NCBI GenBank assembly: GCA_944389275.1
Contig: CALXLT010000049.1
Coordinates: forward strand, 1 to 39,500
Reading direction: 5' to 3'
Length of the DNA stretch: 39,500 nucleotides
Source: an uncultured Spirochaetaceae bacterium
GTDB taxonomy: Bacteria > Spirochaetota > Spirochaetia > Sphaerochaetales > Sphaerochaetaceae
Shown: positions 15,724 through 24,298 of the stretch, piece after piece
Layout of the letters: the number at the start of each line of letters is the position of its first letter
Position numbering within the stretch: the first letter of the stretch is position 1
Translations under genes and position numbers: made by a program
Notes under the pieces: model-generated
Told to the model about the DNA's origin: nothing
The model's database searches: none
The model's input: the letters and a program-made list of their open reading frames with translations, nothing else

Positions 15724-16454
15724 CCCTCCTCCCTCCTGAGCGCGTTGAGCACCTTCTCGATCGCGACCTGCAGGGAAAGCCTCATCTCCTTCGCGTATGG
15801 ATTGTAGCGCTGCAGGTCATAGAAAAGCTGTATCGGGTCATTGCAGGTCTGCTCGACTATGGTCATAAGCGAGCGGTAGCCCTGGGTGGCTATCGGGGTC
15901 GGCTTCATTCCCATGGCGCTGAGCGTACGGCCGACGAAGTGCGTGACGCCCTGCGAGTACGCCGCCTCCTCGTCATGCTCCTCAGCGCTCATCTCCAGGA
16001 CATCAAGCTTCATGGACTGGAAGAGAGAGCGGACAATGCCGTAGCGCTCATCGTCCTTGCCTGTTATCGGGCACATGACGATAGGAAGGCCTGAAAGCCC
16101 CTTCGCGCCGGAGTCAGGGCCGAACATCGGGTGTGTCGCTATCATGAAGCGATCGGAAGGCACATGCTTCCTCATCCATTGGGAAGGATAGATCTTCACC
16201 GAGCATGTATCCATGACGATGGTGTCCTTGCCGATCCTGGAGCCCACACGCTCGAGAACGCTCTCGAACGCAGATATCGCGACAGTGAAGAAGAGAAGAT
16301 CCGAGCTGAGTACCTCGTCCTCGCCGGCTCTCTCAACACCCTCTGGGACAGGATGCTCGCTTCTTGAATAGGCCTTCACTGATAGTCCCGCGTCACGAAG
16401 GCATTCTGCCCAGAATGTACCGAATCGCCCTAGTCCATATACCCCTGCAGTCAT
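15720..16454 (-). CDS. tyrA: Prephenate/arogenate dehydrogenase
   Basis: TyrA oxidatively decarboxylates prephenate (or arogenate) toward tyrosine. The 244-residue protein begins with the NAD(P)-binding GVYGLGRFGTFW (residues 4-15). Then come MDTCSVKIYPSQWM and the family hallmark THPMFGPDSGAKGL. The helical C-terminal part contains ATQGYRSLMTIVEQTCNDPIQLFYDLQRYNPYA. It has no chorismate mutase or ACT domain, so it is a minimal form. Which cofactor and substrate it prefers cannot be told. The ATG at 16454 lacks a ribosome binding site, but TATCCT (16461-16466) ends six bases upstream. It overlaps mtaB by four bases. Confidence 0.9.
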   Translation of the reverse strand: MTAGVYGLGRFGTFWAECLRDAGLSVKAYSRSEHPVPEGVERAGEDEVLSSDLLFFTVAISAFESVLERVGSRIGKDTIVMDTCSVKIYPSQWMRKHVPSDRFMIATHPMFGPDSGAKGLSGLPIVMCPITGKDDERYGIVRSLFQSMKLDVLEMSAEEHDEEAAYSQGVTHFVGRTLSAMGMKPTPIATQGYRSLMTIVEQTCNDPIQLFYDLQRYNPYAKEMRLSLQVAIEKVLNALRREEG

Positions 16455-16476
16455 GGCCTGAGGATATCATAATTCA

Positions 16477-17574
16477 TCAGATGTATTCCACATAGCGTTT
16501 CACGCCGCCAAGCGAGCTTCCTGAGAGGAAGATATCCCCGATGCTCCTTGGCTCGACGAAGACAGCGGTGAGGGCGTCCATGCCGCTCAGGGCCCTTATG
16601 TCGATATCCGAAGCGGAGGATGGGATTACGAGATTGCTTATCGCGGAAGACGCGAAGGCCTCCCCCTCGATATGCACAAGGGAGGATGGAAGCACCACGG
16701 ATGAGACGGAGGCTCCCCTGAACGCGCCTGACGCTATCGCCATCGTCCCATGCGGCGCCATATAGAAGTCCTCCTTCTTCCCCGCGGGGTATACAAGGAG
16801 CTTTCCATCACGCTTGGAGAAAAGGACGCCGGAGCGGCTTGCGTAGGCCTGGCTTCCGTAGTCCACCTCGATCCCTCCCGTGAGCCCCGCGTTCTCGGCA
16901 AGTCCCGCCTTGAGCGACGCGGGAACAGAGAGCGCGCTTATATGGGAAGGGAACATCGGCTCGCCATAAACCTCTATGCTCTCCGTACCTTCAGGTATCG
17001 AATAGCGATCCGCGCGCTTCGCGGCTGGATAGAACAATAGCTTCTTCCCCTTGAAGAGAACGCCCTCGGATGTGCTCAGCTTACCGCTCTCAAGGGCCGT
17101 GATGCACTCGAGGCGAGGGCACTCGGAAGGCTTTGCGGAGAACTCCTCGAATGATCCATAGAAAGAGAACGTGCGCAGCGGAACAGTCGCTGAGAAAGCC
17201 CCGGGAAGGACACGGCGGAGCGTGTCAGGAGCTTCATATAAGTCCCCTTCCTTCTTCGGAGGATAGAAGACAAGGCTCTTGAAAGCCCCATCGTAAAGGA
17301 CGCCATCACGGCTCTTGAGCTTCTTCCCTTCCGCCTTCACGCCCTCCATCCATCTCCAGGACTGGAACGCCTCGGGATCTATGTACTCTATGCTCCTAGG
17401 AATGGAGAGCGAGCGCACCTTGCTTGTCTTCTTCAGAAGCTTCGCCCCGATCTCCACCGTCTGATAGCTTCCTATCCTCTCCGGGATCACGAGCTCCGTG
17501 CCGCTTCCGAGGTACCGCTCGACAGAGCAGGTATCCTTTCCTATCTTCCTTATTTCCCAATCACCTTCTCTCAT
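16477..17574 (-). CDS. BspA-type leucine-rich repeat protein, no signal peptide
   Basis: The 365-residue protein is built from LRR_5/BspA-like repeats, for example LSIPRSIEYIDPEAFQSW and VVLPSSLVHIEGEAFASSAI. Three inserted beta units share the pattern GVLY/F...L.FYP..K..D.Y..P (SRDGVLYDGAFKSLVFYPP, TSEGVLFKGKKLLFYPAAK, SRSGVLFSKRDGKLLVYPAG). Such domains mediate protein contacts and are frequent in host-associated spirochaetes. There is no signal peptide, so it may be cytoplasmic, unlike BspA adhesins. I chose the ATG at 17574; an upstream start would overlap the methyltransferase gene. It lies 11 bases after that gene and 22 before tyrA. The function is unknown. Confidence 0.8.
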   Translation of the reverse strand: MREGDWEIRKIGKDTCSVERYLGSGTELVIPERIGSYQTVEIGAKLLKKTSKVRSLSIPRSIEYIDPEAFQSWRWMEGVKAEGKKLKSRDGVLYDGAFKSLVFYPPKKEGDLYEAPDTLRRVLPGAFSATVPLRTFSFYGSFEEFSAKPSECPRLECITALESGKLSTSEGVLFKGKKLLFYPAAKRADRYSIPEGTESIEVYGEPMFPSHISALSVPASLKAGLAENAGLTGGIEVDYGSQAYASRSGVLFSKRDGKLLVYPAGKKEDFYMAPHGTMAIASGAFRGASVSSVVLPSSLVHIEGEAFASSAISNLVIPSSASDIDIRALSGMDALTAVFVEPRSIGDIFLSGSSLGGVKRYVEYI

Positions 17575-17585
17575 GATTCGGCATC

Positions 17586-18215
17586 CTAGCACATAGGCTT
17601 TTGAGCAACAATACACGCCCAGGCAGTGCGTCCAGCATCAGAGCGGACAATCCGGAATCCTTGCCTGCATAGAGCCTTCATGATATCCTCCGCGCTACGT
17701 ATCGCGGCTATGCCCGATAGATACGATGGCGCACCACCGCTGTCAGTGGCCTCGACCGCGACAACGAAGAAGCCGCCGGGGACAAGTATCCTCCAGGCTT
17801 CAGCGAAGGCCTTCTCCATATCCACATAGTAAATGGCATCGGACATGACAGCCGTGGAAAACGATGAAGGCGGGAACGGCAGAGCCTCGGCAGATCCGCA
17901 CACGAACGATGCCCTCTCCCCATAGCGTCCCAGCCTATGCCGGGAGAACTCCAGGGAAGCGGAAGAGGGATCGAGAAGCGTCACCTCAGCCTTCCTGTCC
18001 CTTCTGAGGATCCGCATCGGAAGGTATCCTGATCCGGATCCTATATCCAGCACGGGGGACGAGAAAGGAACGCGCGGAAGCAGCCATGAGGCAAACGGGC
18101 GATGAAGGCGATCCATAAGGGAGAGCACGAGCTTCCCCGCCATCCCTTCCGGATGCGAGCACAGCGCGGCATATCGCCGACCGATAGCTGAAAAATGCCT
18201 CTCTTTCCCTTTCAT
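17586..18215 (-). CDS. Class I SAM-dependent methyltransferase
   Basis: The 209-residue protein has a Rossmann-type methyltransferase core. Motif I is VLDIGSGSGYLP (about residues 55-66), the acidic end of strand 2 is VTLLDPSS, and motif III-IV is GSAEALPFPPSSFSTAVMSDA, then AWRILVPGGFFVV. This is the Methyltransf_11 (UbiE-like) pattern. The N-terminus (GKERHFSAIGRRYAALCSHP) is basic. The substrate cannot be inferred: quinones, small molecules and rRNA are all possible. I chose the ATG at 18215 over a TTG at 18257, which would sit inside the divergent pta promoter region. It heads the methyltransferase-LRR-tyrA-mtaB cluster. Confidence 0.8.
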   Translation of the reverse strand: MKGKERHFSAIGRRYAALCSHPEGMAGKLVLSLMDRLHRPFASWLLPRVPFSSPVLDIGSGSGYLPMRILRRDRKAEVTLLDPSSASLEFSRHRLGRYGERASFVCGSAEALPFPPSSFSTAVMSDAIYYVDMEKAFAEAWRILVPGGFFVVAVEATDSGGAPSYLSGIAAIRSAEDIMKALCRQGFRIVRSDAGRTAWACIVAQKPMC

Positions 18216-18240
18216 GTAATCCAAAATAGAAGTATAGTAT
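18210..18240. promoter_or_regulatory. Overlapping divergent -10 elements of pta and methyltransferase genes
   Basis: TATAGT (18233-18238, plus strand) is a good -10 for pta. TATACT on the minus strand (18231-18236) is an equally good -10 for the methyltransferase gene. They overlap, so the two polymerases would compete. The -35 regions are weak on both strands. Confidence 0.35.
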
Positions 18241-18269
18241 CGATGGATGCAATCCAACTAGGAGTGACT

Positions 18270-19271
18270 ATGACATTTGCAGAGAAAATGAAGGGACTTG
18301 CGAAGGATGCGCATAAGCATCTCGTACTTGCTGAAGGGCTTGAGCCAAGGACAGTCAGGGCTGCAAGGATGATCGCCGATCAGGGCATCGCAGCATCTGT
18401 CACGCTTGTCGGCAAGACAGAGGACGTAAAGGCAAACGCGGCAAAGCTCGGCGTTGACCTTTCCGGAATCAAGATCAGCGATCCAGAGACAAGCGAGAAG
18501 AAGGCGGAGTTCGCCAAGGAATACTATGAGCTGAGGAAGCACAAGGGAATGACCGAGGAGCAGGCCGCTGTGGATATCAAGGATCCTCTCAGGTGGGGTG
18601 CGATGCTCGTTCATCTCGGATATGCCGACGCGATGGTCGCAGGAGCAGAGTCAACGACAGCCAACGTGCTCCGCGCAGCGCTCACGATCATCAAGACGAA
18701 GCCAGGCATCAAGAACGCCTCCTCCTGCTTCGTGATGGCCACGGACAAGGAGCAGTATGGAGTCAATGGCTCCCTTATCTTCGCGGATTGCGCCACGATC
18801 CCGAATCCTACGTCAGAGCAGCTTGCTGATATCGCGGCAGAGGCCGCCAACAGCTGCCGCCTATTCCTCGGCGCTGAGCCAGTCGTGTCCCTCCTCTCAT
18901 ACTCGACAAAGGGATCGGCAAAGGGAGAGCTCATCGACAAGGTCACGGCAGCTCTCGCCATCATCAAGGAGAAGCATCCTGAGCTCAAGGTCGATGGAGA
19001 GCTCCAGCTCGACGCATCGATTGTCCAGAGCGTAGCTTCCCTCAAGGCTCCAGGGTCTGAGGTCGCAGGCCATGCCAACACCCTCGTATTCCCGGACCTC
19101 CAGGCTGGAAACATCGGCTATAAGCTCGTGCAGCGCTTTGCCGGCGCTGAGGCATATGGCCCGATCCTCCAGGGATACGCGAAGCCGGTATCTGACCTCT
19201 CAAGGGGATGCTCCGAGGAGGATATCGTGGTTACGGCGGCTATCACGCTTGCACAGGCTGCCGCGCTCTAA
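18270..19271 (+). CDS. pta: Phosphate acetyltransferase
   Basis: Pta interconverts acetyl-CoA and acetyl phosphate, which acetate kinase uses to make ATP in fermenting cells. The 333-residue protein is the short form with only the catalytic PTA_PTB domain. Family segments visible are LAEGLEPRTVRAARMIADQG, DPLRWGAMLVHLGYADAMVAGA, NVLRAALTIIKTKPGIKNASS, and the C-terminal GHANTLVFPDLQAGNIGYK with GPILQGYAKPVSDLSRG. I chose the ATG at 18270 because AGGAG lies five bases upstream; in-frame ATGs at 18195 and 18243 are rejected. The gene is monocistronic with its own terminator. Acetate kinase is not in the window. Confidence 0.96.
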   Translation: MTFAEKMKGLAKDAHKHLVLAEGLEPRTVRAARMIADQGIAASVTLVGKTEDVKANAAKLGVDLSGIKISDPETSEKKAEFAKEYYELRKHKGMTEEQAAVDIKDPLRWGAMLVHLGYADAMVAGAESTTANVLRAALTIIKTKPGIKNASSCFVMATDKEQYGVNGSLIFADCATIPNPTSEQLADIAAEAANSCRLFLGAEPVVSLLSYSTKGSAKGELIDKVTAALAIIKEKHPELKVDGELQLDASIVQSVASLKAPGSEVAGHANTLVFPDLQAGNIGYKLVQRFAGAEAYGPILQGYAKPVSDLSRGCSEEDIVVTAAITLAQAAAL

Positions 19272-19295
19272 GCCAATAAGCCCTAACAAGGATAT

Positions 19296-19327
19296 AGGGA
19301 CTGTCGGAAGGCAGTCCCTTCTCTTTT
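19296..19327 (+). terminator. pta intrinsic terminator
   Basis: An eight-pair stem AGGGACTG (19296-19303) / CAGTCCCT (19312-19319), with loop TCGGAAGG, is followed by TCTCTTTT. The stem sequence is almost the same as that of the tetR terminator. Confidence 0.88.
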
Positions 19328-19366
19328 GCTTGCTGCCTTCGAGGCTCGTCCCTGATGACCGCCCCG

Positions 19367-19642
19367 CTAGATGAAGTTGCTGACAGGAACAGTGAATAAC
19401 TTCGCAAGCTCTTTTGCTGTCTTCTTGCTGATCGGCCTGATTCCCCTTTCCATATCGGATACCGCCTGCTTTGTCGTTCCCAGCTTCTCTGCAAGCTGAG
19501 CCTGAGTCATCTTAACATTCCTGCGGTAAAGCCTCATGTTCTTCCCTGGCGTCTCTGAGGCTTCAGCTTCCTTGAAGAAAGCCATTTCATGAGGATCCAG
19601 AAGGATGTCATCGTCAACAGAGGAAACAGCTTGGTGATTCAT
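19367..19642 (-). CDS. Small XRE-family helix-turn-helix regulator
   Basis: The 91-residue protein has an N-terminal linker (DPHEMAFFKEAEASETPG) and a C-terminal HTH_3 domain: MRLYRRNVKMTQAQLAEKLGTTKQAVSDMERGIRPISKKTAKELAKLF. The shape resembles antitoxins of the HigA or HTH type. No toxin gene is adjacent: the next downstream gene is the convergent pta, and ksgA ends ten bases upstream. It may act as a stand-alone regulator or a solitary antitoxin. No strong ribosome binding site is visible, so coupling to ksgA is possible. Confidence 0.75.
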   Translation of the reverse strand: MNHQAVSSVDDDILLDPHEMAFFKEAEASETPGKNMRLYRRNVKMTQAQLAEKLGTTKQAVSDMERGIRPISKKTAKELAKLFTVPVSNFI

Positions 19643-19652
19643 AGCTTCAAAC

Positions 19653-20504
19653 CTATCCCAAAGCCCTCATAAGGACTACAAGCGTATCAAAGGAAAGAGT
19701 CTCCGCCCTTTCGCTTCCTGTGAGGCCAAGAGCTGAGAACGCGCTCTCGATCCTCTCCTTGCCAAGATTGCTGAATGCGAGAGAGGAGAGAAGGTTGTTC
19801 CTGATTGTCTTCCTTCTCTGCGCGAAGAGGGCGCGGACAAGGGTGATGAAGCGCTGCCTATCCTCATCAGGAACAAGGCTATGGTCTTTTCGCCTCATCA
19901 CTACAACAGCGCTCTCGACCTTCGGAGCCGGGTAGAACGAGCCTGGCTTTATCGTGAACGCGATCTCATTATCATAATCCATCTGCGTGAGTATGGAGAA
20001 AGAGGAGTACTCATCATCCCCAGGCTTGCTTGTCATGCGCTCCCCTACCTCACGCTGCAGCGTGAAGACCATGAGAGGCGGAAGCGTGCCACGCTCTATA
20101 AGGCGGGCTATGATCTGGGAGCCTACGTTGTATGGAAGGTTTCCGACAACACGATCCGGAAGCAAATCCTCCTTGAAGAGAGTCTCAAGCGCATCCCCCT
20201 CGACAAGGGTGAAGTTAGCCTCATCGGCGAAAGCCTCGGAGCGAAGTATTGAGGCAAAGCCATGATCTATCTCGAACGCTCTCACGTCAGCCTTGGAGGC
20301 GACAAGAAGATGGGTTATCGCGCCAAGCCCCGGGCCGATCTCCCATATGCGCATCCCTTCCTTAGGAGCGATGATCCTGACAATCGCTTCCCTCGCCTCC
20401 GGCGCGATAAGGAAGTTCTGCCCGAACTTCTTCGTCATCGCCAGGCTATGGGAGGAAAGAACCTCCATGATCTCGTTTATGCTGCTGTAATTCAGGCTCC
20501 ACAT
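19653..20504 (-). CDS. rsmA: 16S rRNA dimethyladenosine transferase
   Basis: RsmA (KsgA) dimethylates two adjacent adenines in helix 45 of 16S rRNA. The 283-residue protein shows KKFGQNFLI, motif I IWEIGPGLGAITHLL, the acidic AFEIDHGFA, and the catalytic NLPYNVGSQI. The C-terminal helices match the family. Several starts are possible. I chose the ATG at 20504 because it gives the usual N-terminus before GQNFL, and because TATCCT ends six bases upstream of it. The gene then overlaps comEC by 59 bases. Confidence 0.95.
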   Translation of the reverse strand: MWSLNYSSINEIMEVLSSHSLAMTKKFGQNFLIAPEAREAIVRIIAPKEGMRIWEIGPGLGAITHLLVASKADVRAFEIDHGFASILRSEAFADEANFTLVEGDALETLFKEDLLPDRVVGNLPYNVGSQIIARLIERGTLPPLMVFTLQREVGERMTSKPGDDEYSSFSILTQMDYDNEIAFTIKPGSFYPAPKVESAVVVMRRKDHSLVPDEDRQRFITLVRALFAQRRKTIRNNLLSSLAFSNLGKERIESAFSALGLTGSERAETLSFDTLVVLMRALG

Positions 20505-21798
20505 GCCTTGAGGATAGCAGACCTGATGACAGGAGGACAATGGAGGAGATGACAAGGACCGCGTAGCCTGTCCAGCCAGAGAGCATCGGAAACGATGCCG
20601 AGGCACTGAAGAGCCACTGCAGGATGGCATAGGGAAGATCAAGGACGGGCAAGAGCGGAGGAATGGCAAGGACCGCGAGCGATAGCCCCATGTATAGGGA
20701 TATCATCAGAGTGACAGGAAGCGAGGTGATGATCGCCCCCAGCTGGTAAGCGCCGAACACGCTGAGCGTCAGCGGAATGGAAAACAGGAGCGCTGAGAGC
20801 GATGCCGCTGCTGACGCGGACAGAGAGGGCGGAATCGGAAGGATGGATCTGATACCTCTATCAAAAGGGACCGAGAGGAGGAAGATCGCTCCCAGCGATA
20901 TGAATGAGTACTCTGCTCCCAGATCTACCACAGCCTCCGGAAGTGCTGAGAATAAAGCGAGAGCCGAGAGCGCAAAGGCCTCGTCAAGCCTTATCCTTCT
21001 CTCAAGGAGGAGACGGAATATGAAGGCGCGGACAAGCGAAGGCCTCCAGCCGGAGAGGAAGGAGAAGAAGAGCAGGAATGAATCTATCACGACGCGCCTT
21101 CCCCTCTTCCAGGGAAGAAGCGAGAGAGGAAGCGAAAGCACTGAGGCAAGGATCGTGAGGTGCATTCCCGAAAGCGCGAGGACATGGGAAAGCCCTGAGA
21201 GCCTCGCATCCTCGGCCAGTCCGTAAACGCCATCCTCACCCGCTCCCAGCAAAAGCCTCATGGAAAGCTCCCCAGCGTTCCCGCTCCGAAGCCTATCCCT
21301 GACCCAGAGGATCATTGCGCGCCGCGCATCCGCGCTCCGTGGCCTATGAAGAAGCGTCGATGTCCCGATGAATATCTCCCCGGAGACATAGCCCGAGACA
21401 CGCACCTCATCGCCTGAGAAGAGATCGGACTGCTCGGAAAGCACATAGATAGAGCCTCTGGCTGTTGTTACGGAGCCATTCCCATCCTCCGCGGCAGAAA
21501 GCGAGAGCCTGTATCCGCTCATCCTTCCTGTCTTCTGCGCGCTGTCCTGCACTACGCGGCCATAGATGGCCTTCACGGAAGAGGACGGGAAGCCATATGA
21601 GACCAGGGAGACAGAAAGGGATGACGAGAAAGAGACGAAGAGAGAGGCCATGATGACTATCAACAAAGCGCGGTCAGCGCGGCGTGATGCCGCCAACGCC
21701 AGCACGGATAGGATCGGCAGGACAAGAAAAGGCCGTGAGATGACCCACGGCGCGAAATGCGATAGATAAATCAGCGATGTCAGGATCAGGGCGTACAT
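20446..21798 (-). CDS. ComEC/Rec2-family DNA uptake channel, without nuclease-like domain
   Basis: The 450-residue polytopic protein has an N-terminal membrane pair and an extracytoplasmic OB-like segment (AIYGRVVQDSAQKTGRMSG onward). The competence core carries the conserved GLSHVLALSGMHLTIL motif (about residues 205-220) and R-P-S-x-x-R in WRPSLVRAFIF. ComEC carries single-stranded DNA across the inner membrane. The C-terminal metallo-beta-lactamase domain of long ComEC forms is missing, as in many spirochaetes. The gene lies between pgm and rsmA, 28 bases after pgm. Whether the organism is transformable cannot be told. Confidence 0.88.
   Translation of the reverse strand: MYALILTSLIYLSHFAPWVISRPFLVLPILSVLALAASRRADRALLIVIMASLFVSFSSSLSVSLVSYGFPSSSVKAIYGRVVQDSAQKTGRMSGYRLSLSAAEDGNGSVTTARGSIYVLSEQSDLFSGDEVRVSGYVSGEIFIGTSTLLHRPRSADARRAMILWVRDRLRSGNAGELSMRLLLGAGEDGVYGLAEDARLSGLSHVLALSGMHLTILASVLSLPLSLLPWKRGRRVVIDSFLLFFSFLSGWRPSLVRAFIFRLLLERRIRLDEAFALSALALFSALPEAVVDLGAEYSFISLGAIFLLSVPFDRGIRSILPIPPSLSASAAASLSALLFSIPLTLSVFGAYQLGAIITSLPVTLMISLYMGLSLAVLAIPPLLPVLDLPYAILQWLFSASASFPMLSGWTGYAVLVISSIVLLSSGLLSSRHVEPELQQHKRDHGGSFLP
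20511..20540 (-). promoter_or_regulatory. Possible internal rsmA promoter
   Basis: On the minus strand, TTGTCC (20535-20540), an 18-base spacer and TATCCT (20511-20516) end six bases before the rsmA ATG, inside the end of comEC. Confidence 0.35.
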
Positions 21799-21826
21799 GT
21801 ATATATATACGCCCTAGACCCCCTTT

Positions 21827-23548
21827 TTATGCCAACGCCTTGACGAACTCGGCCTTTATGCTTCCAAGATTCTCCTCAAGCGCCTTGCGTCCGCCCTTGC
21901 CCTCGGTGAGGAAGAGGTAGTACTTGATCTTAGGCTCAGTGCCCGATGGGCGCACGACAAGCTTCTCACCTGTCTTGAAGCGGAAGATCACGACATCGGC
22001 CTTCGGGAATCCCGTGCCCTCGTCAAGAAGGTCCTCCATCGTCTCGATGGCGCGGCCCGCGAGCTTATCGCCAGGCTTGAGAGCACGGAGGGACGCCATG
22101 ATGTTCTTCATCTTCTCCTTGCCCTCCGCACCATCATACTCATTGGAGAACACGACCTCCGTGGAGTAGCCGTACTCTGCATAGATCTCATCAAGCCTCT
22201 GCTGCAGCGTCTTGCCGATCGACGCGTAGTAGCACATCATCTCGACAGCGGTGACGGACGAGGATACAGCGTCCTTATCGTGTACGGAAGGAACGGTCAG
22301 GAAGCCATAGCTCTCCTCGCAGCCGAAGAGGAAATAGCGTCCTGGGTTCCTGCCGCTCTCGATCCTCTCGATCTCCTCCGCGATATACTTGAAGCCCGTG
22401 AGCACATCCTTGCACTCCCCTCCGTTCTTCTCGGCTATGCGCCTGACGATATCCGTGGTGACAAGACTCTTCGCGACAAACGGGATTCCTTCCTTATTCT
22501 TCAGCTCCTTCGCAGTCATCAGCAGATAATCGACAAGGAGCGTCGCTATCTGGTTACCCGTGAGCAGAAGATAATCTGTCTTGCTGCTGTCCTTCGGAAT
22601 CGCGATTCCAAGCCTGTCTGCGTCAGGATCGGTTCCGAGGACGATATCGGCCTTCACTTCCTTCGCGAGCGCTATGACCTTACCCATGGCCTCCGCGCTC
22701 TCTGGATTCGGAAGCTTCACTGTCGGGAAGTTGCCGTCAGGGAGCTCCTGCTCCTTCACCACGGAGCACTTGATGCCGAGCTCGGAGAGCATGTGGCGCA
22801 CTGGGACATTGCCCGTGCCATGGAGCGGCGTGTATGCCACCATGATATCAGATGCCTTGATGAGCTCAGGCCTCCTGAGGGAGGAGAGCACCATGGAGAA
22901 ATATGCCTCATCGACCTCCGCCGGAACATCCTTGAGCTTCCCGCATCTTCTCGCCTCGCCCTCGCTCATGTCCTTGATGCGGTCAGGCGTGACCTCGTTC
23001 GCCAGCTTCGCGATCCCTATATCATGCGGAGGCGTGACCTGTCCGCCATCGGACCAATAGACCTTGTATCCGTTGTACTTCGATGGATTGTGCGATGCAG
23101 TGATGACTATGCCAGAAGTCGCCTTCATATGGCGCACGGCGAAGCTGAGCATCGGTACCGGATGAAGCATGTCATAGAGATAGACCTGGACGCCGTTCGC
23201 AGCCAGGACAAGCGATGCCGAGAGCGCGAACTCCTTGGAGAAGAGGCGTGAATCATACGCGATGACGGTGCTTGGCTCCTTCTCCGCCGACAGCAGATAC
23301 TCCGCCAGGCCCTGGGTGACCTTCCTCACCATATAGGTGTTGATCCTGTTCGTTCCGCCGCCGATGACGCCGCGCATGCCCGCTGTCCCGAAAGCGAGTG
23401 AGGTGTAGAAGCGATCATTGAGGCCTTCCCAGTCCTCCATCTCGATCGCGGCCTCGACCTCATCACGGAAGACGCTGTTCGTCTCCGCCTCGATATATTG
23501 ACGTGCCTGGACGAGGATATCATCCTTCATCTTTTCGGTAAAATCCAT
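21827..23548 (-). CDS. Alpha-phosphohexomutase (phosphoglucomutase/phosphomannomutase)
   Basis: The enzyme moves phosphate between C1 and C6 of hexoses, linking glycolysis to glycogen and envelope sugars. The 573 residues match the long PGM2-like bacterial type. The catalytic phosphoserine is Ser152 in TASHNPSKYNG, the metal loop is DPDADR (307-312), the sugar loop is CEESYGFL, and the phosphate loop is RPSGTEPKIKYY near the C-terminus. FGTAGMRG (53-60) is the usual N-terminal motif. AGGAGG precedes the ATG. It is 35 bases downstream of the HAD phosphatase gene. Specificity for glucose over mannose is likely but not certain. Confidence 0.94.
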   Translation of the reverse strand: MDFTEKMKDDILVQARQYIEAETNSVFRDEVEAAIEMEDWEGLNDRFYTSLAFGTAGMRGVIGGGTNRINTYMVRKVTQGLAEYLLSAEKEPSTVIAYDSRLFSKEFALSASLVLAANGVQVYLYDMLHPVPMLSFAVRHMKATSGIVITASHNPSKYNGYKVYWSDGGQVTPPHDIGIAKLANEVTPDRIKDMSEGEARRCGKLKDVPAEVDEAYFSMVLSSLRRPELIKASDIMVAYTPLHGTGNVPVRHMLSELGIKCSVVKEQELPDGNFPTVKLPNPESAEAMGKVIALAKEVKADIVLGTDPDADRLGIAIPKDSSKTDYLLLTGNQIATLLVDYLLMTAKELKNKEGIPFVAKSLVTTDIVRRIAEKNGGECKDVLTGFKYIAEEIERIESGRNPGRYFLFGCEESYGFLTVPSVHDKDAVSSSVTAVEMMCYYASIGKTLQQRLDEIYAEYGYSTEVVFSNEYDGAEGKEKMKNIMASLRALKPGDKLAGRAIETMEDLLDEGTGFPKADVVIFRFKTGEKLVVRPSGTEPKIKYYLFLTEGKGGRKALEENLGSIKAEFVKALA

Positions 23549-23583
23549 TTGCTCCTCCTAATGCTGTCTATTCTATCACTATA

Positions 23584-24246
23584 TCAGAGAGACTGCGACA
23601 AAACTCTTGCCAGCTCGGCGACATTTTCCGCTCCTGTCGCTATGCCAGCCTCCTCAAGCTCGGCCTTCGTCGGGAAGCCGTATGAGACGATGATGGAGCG
23701 CACCCCCGCCCTCCTCGCCGTCTCCGCGTCCACCGCGCTGTCCCCGACGAAGATCACATCTCCCTTATCTATGCCGTTCATCGCAAGGGCGGCATCCAAA
23801 GCCGCGGGATCAGGCTTCAAGGGAGTGCCGGGAACAGCCCCGCGCACATAGTCGAAGGCCACAGGGGAAAGCTTCTCCATGATCTCCTGGACTATCTCAT
23901 CGGCCTTGTTGGATATGACTCCGATGAAGATACCTCTCTCCTTGAGGGAGCGCAGCAGCTCATCCATTCCGGGGTATAGCCTCGTGTGTACCGCGGGATG
24001 CTTCTTGTAATACGAGATCATGAGCTGGTACATAAGCTCCTGCTCCCCCTCATCGCGAAGCGGCGGGCAATGCTCGACGATAGCCTGGGCAAGCGCCCTT
24101 CTCAGCCCGCGCCCGACGTAGCGGCGGACATCATCCAGGGGAAGAGCCTCGCCATCGAATGCCCTTATGGCATACTCCAGCGCCGCCTTTATATCCTCAA
24201 GGGTATAGAAGAGAGTGCCGTCAAGATCGAAGAAAACTGCTTTCAT
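23584..24246 (-). CDS. HAD-superfamily hydrolase, phosphoglycolate phosphatase-like
   Basis: The 220-residue protein has all four HAD motifs: FFDLDGTL (residues 5-12) with nucleophile Asp7, ISNKADE, KPDPAALDAAL, and VGDSAVDAETARRAG. A helical cap (AALEYAIRAF to MISYYKKH) places it with Gph/PGP-like phosphatases. The substrate may be phosphoglycolate or another small phosphate ester. I chose the ATG at 24246, which puts the first motif at the N-terminus and has TATCAT six bases upstream. It shares a 52-bp gap with a divergent methyltransferase gene and precedes pgm. Confidence 0.88.
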   Translation of the reverse strand: MKAVFFDLDGTLFYTLEDIKAALEYAIRAFDGEALPLDDVRRYVGRGLRRALAQAIVEHCPPLRDEGEQELMYQLMISYYKKHPAVHTRLYPGMDELLRSLKERGIFIGVISNKADEIVQEIMEKLSPVAFDYVRGAVPGTPLKPDPAALDAALAMNGIDKGDVIFVGDSAVDAETARRAGVRSIIVSYGFPTKAELEEAGIATGAENVAELARVLSQSL

Positions 24247-24252
24247 GGCCTG

Positions 24253-24292
24253 ATGATAGCCTTTTGACACATGATATGCCATACATTACGAT
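24253..24292. promoter_or_regulatory. Interleaved divergent promoters
   Basis: Plus strand: TTGACA (24264-24269), 17 bases, TACGAT (24287-24292); the predicted +1 is the ATG at 24299. Minus strand: TATCAT (24253-24258) ends six bases before the ATG at 24246, with ATGGCA or TGGCAT as a -35 at 24276-24282. Both starts would be leaderless, and the two promoters overlap. Confidence 0.5.
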
Positions 24293-24298
24293 GGTGAC

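Noticed and set aside
22280..23251. 323-codon open frame opposite the phosphohexomutase
   Set aside because: Antisense shadow with Arg/Leu-rich, unstructured composition and no ribosome binding site.
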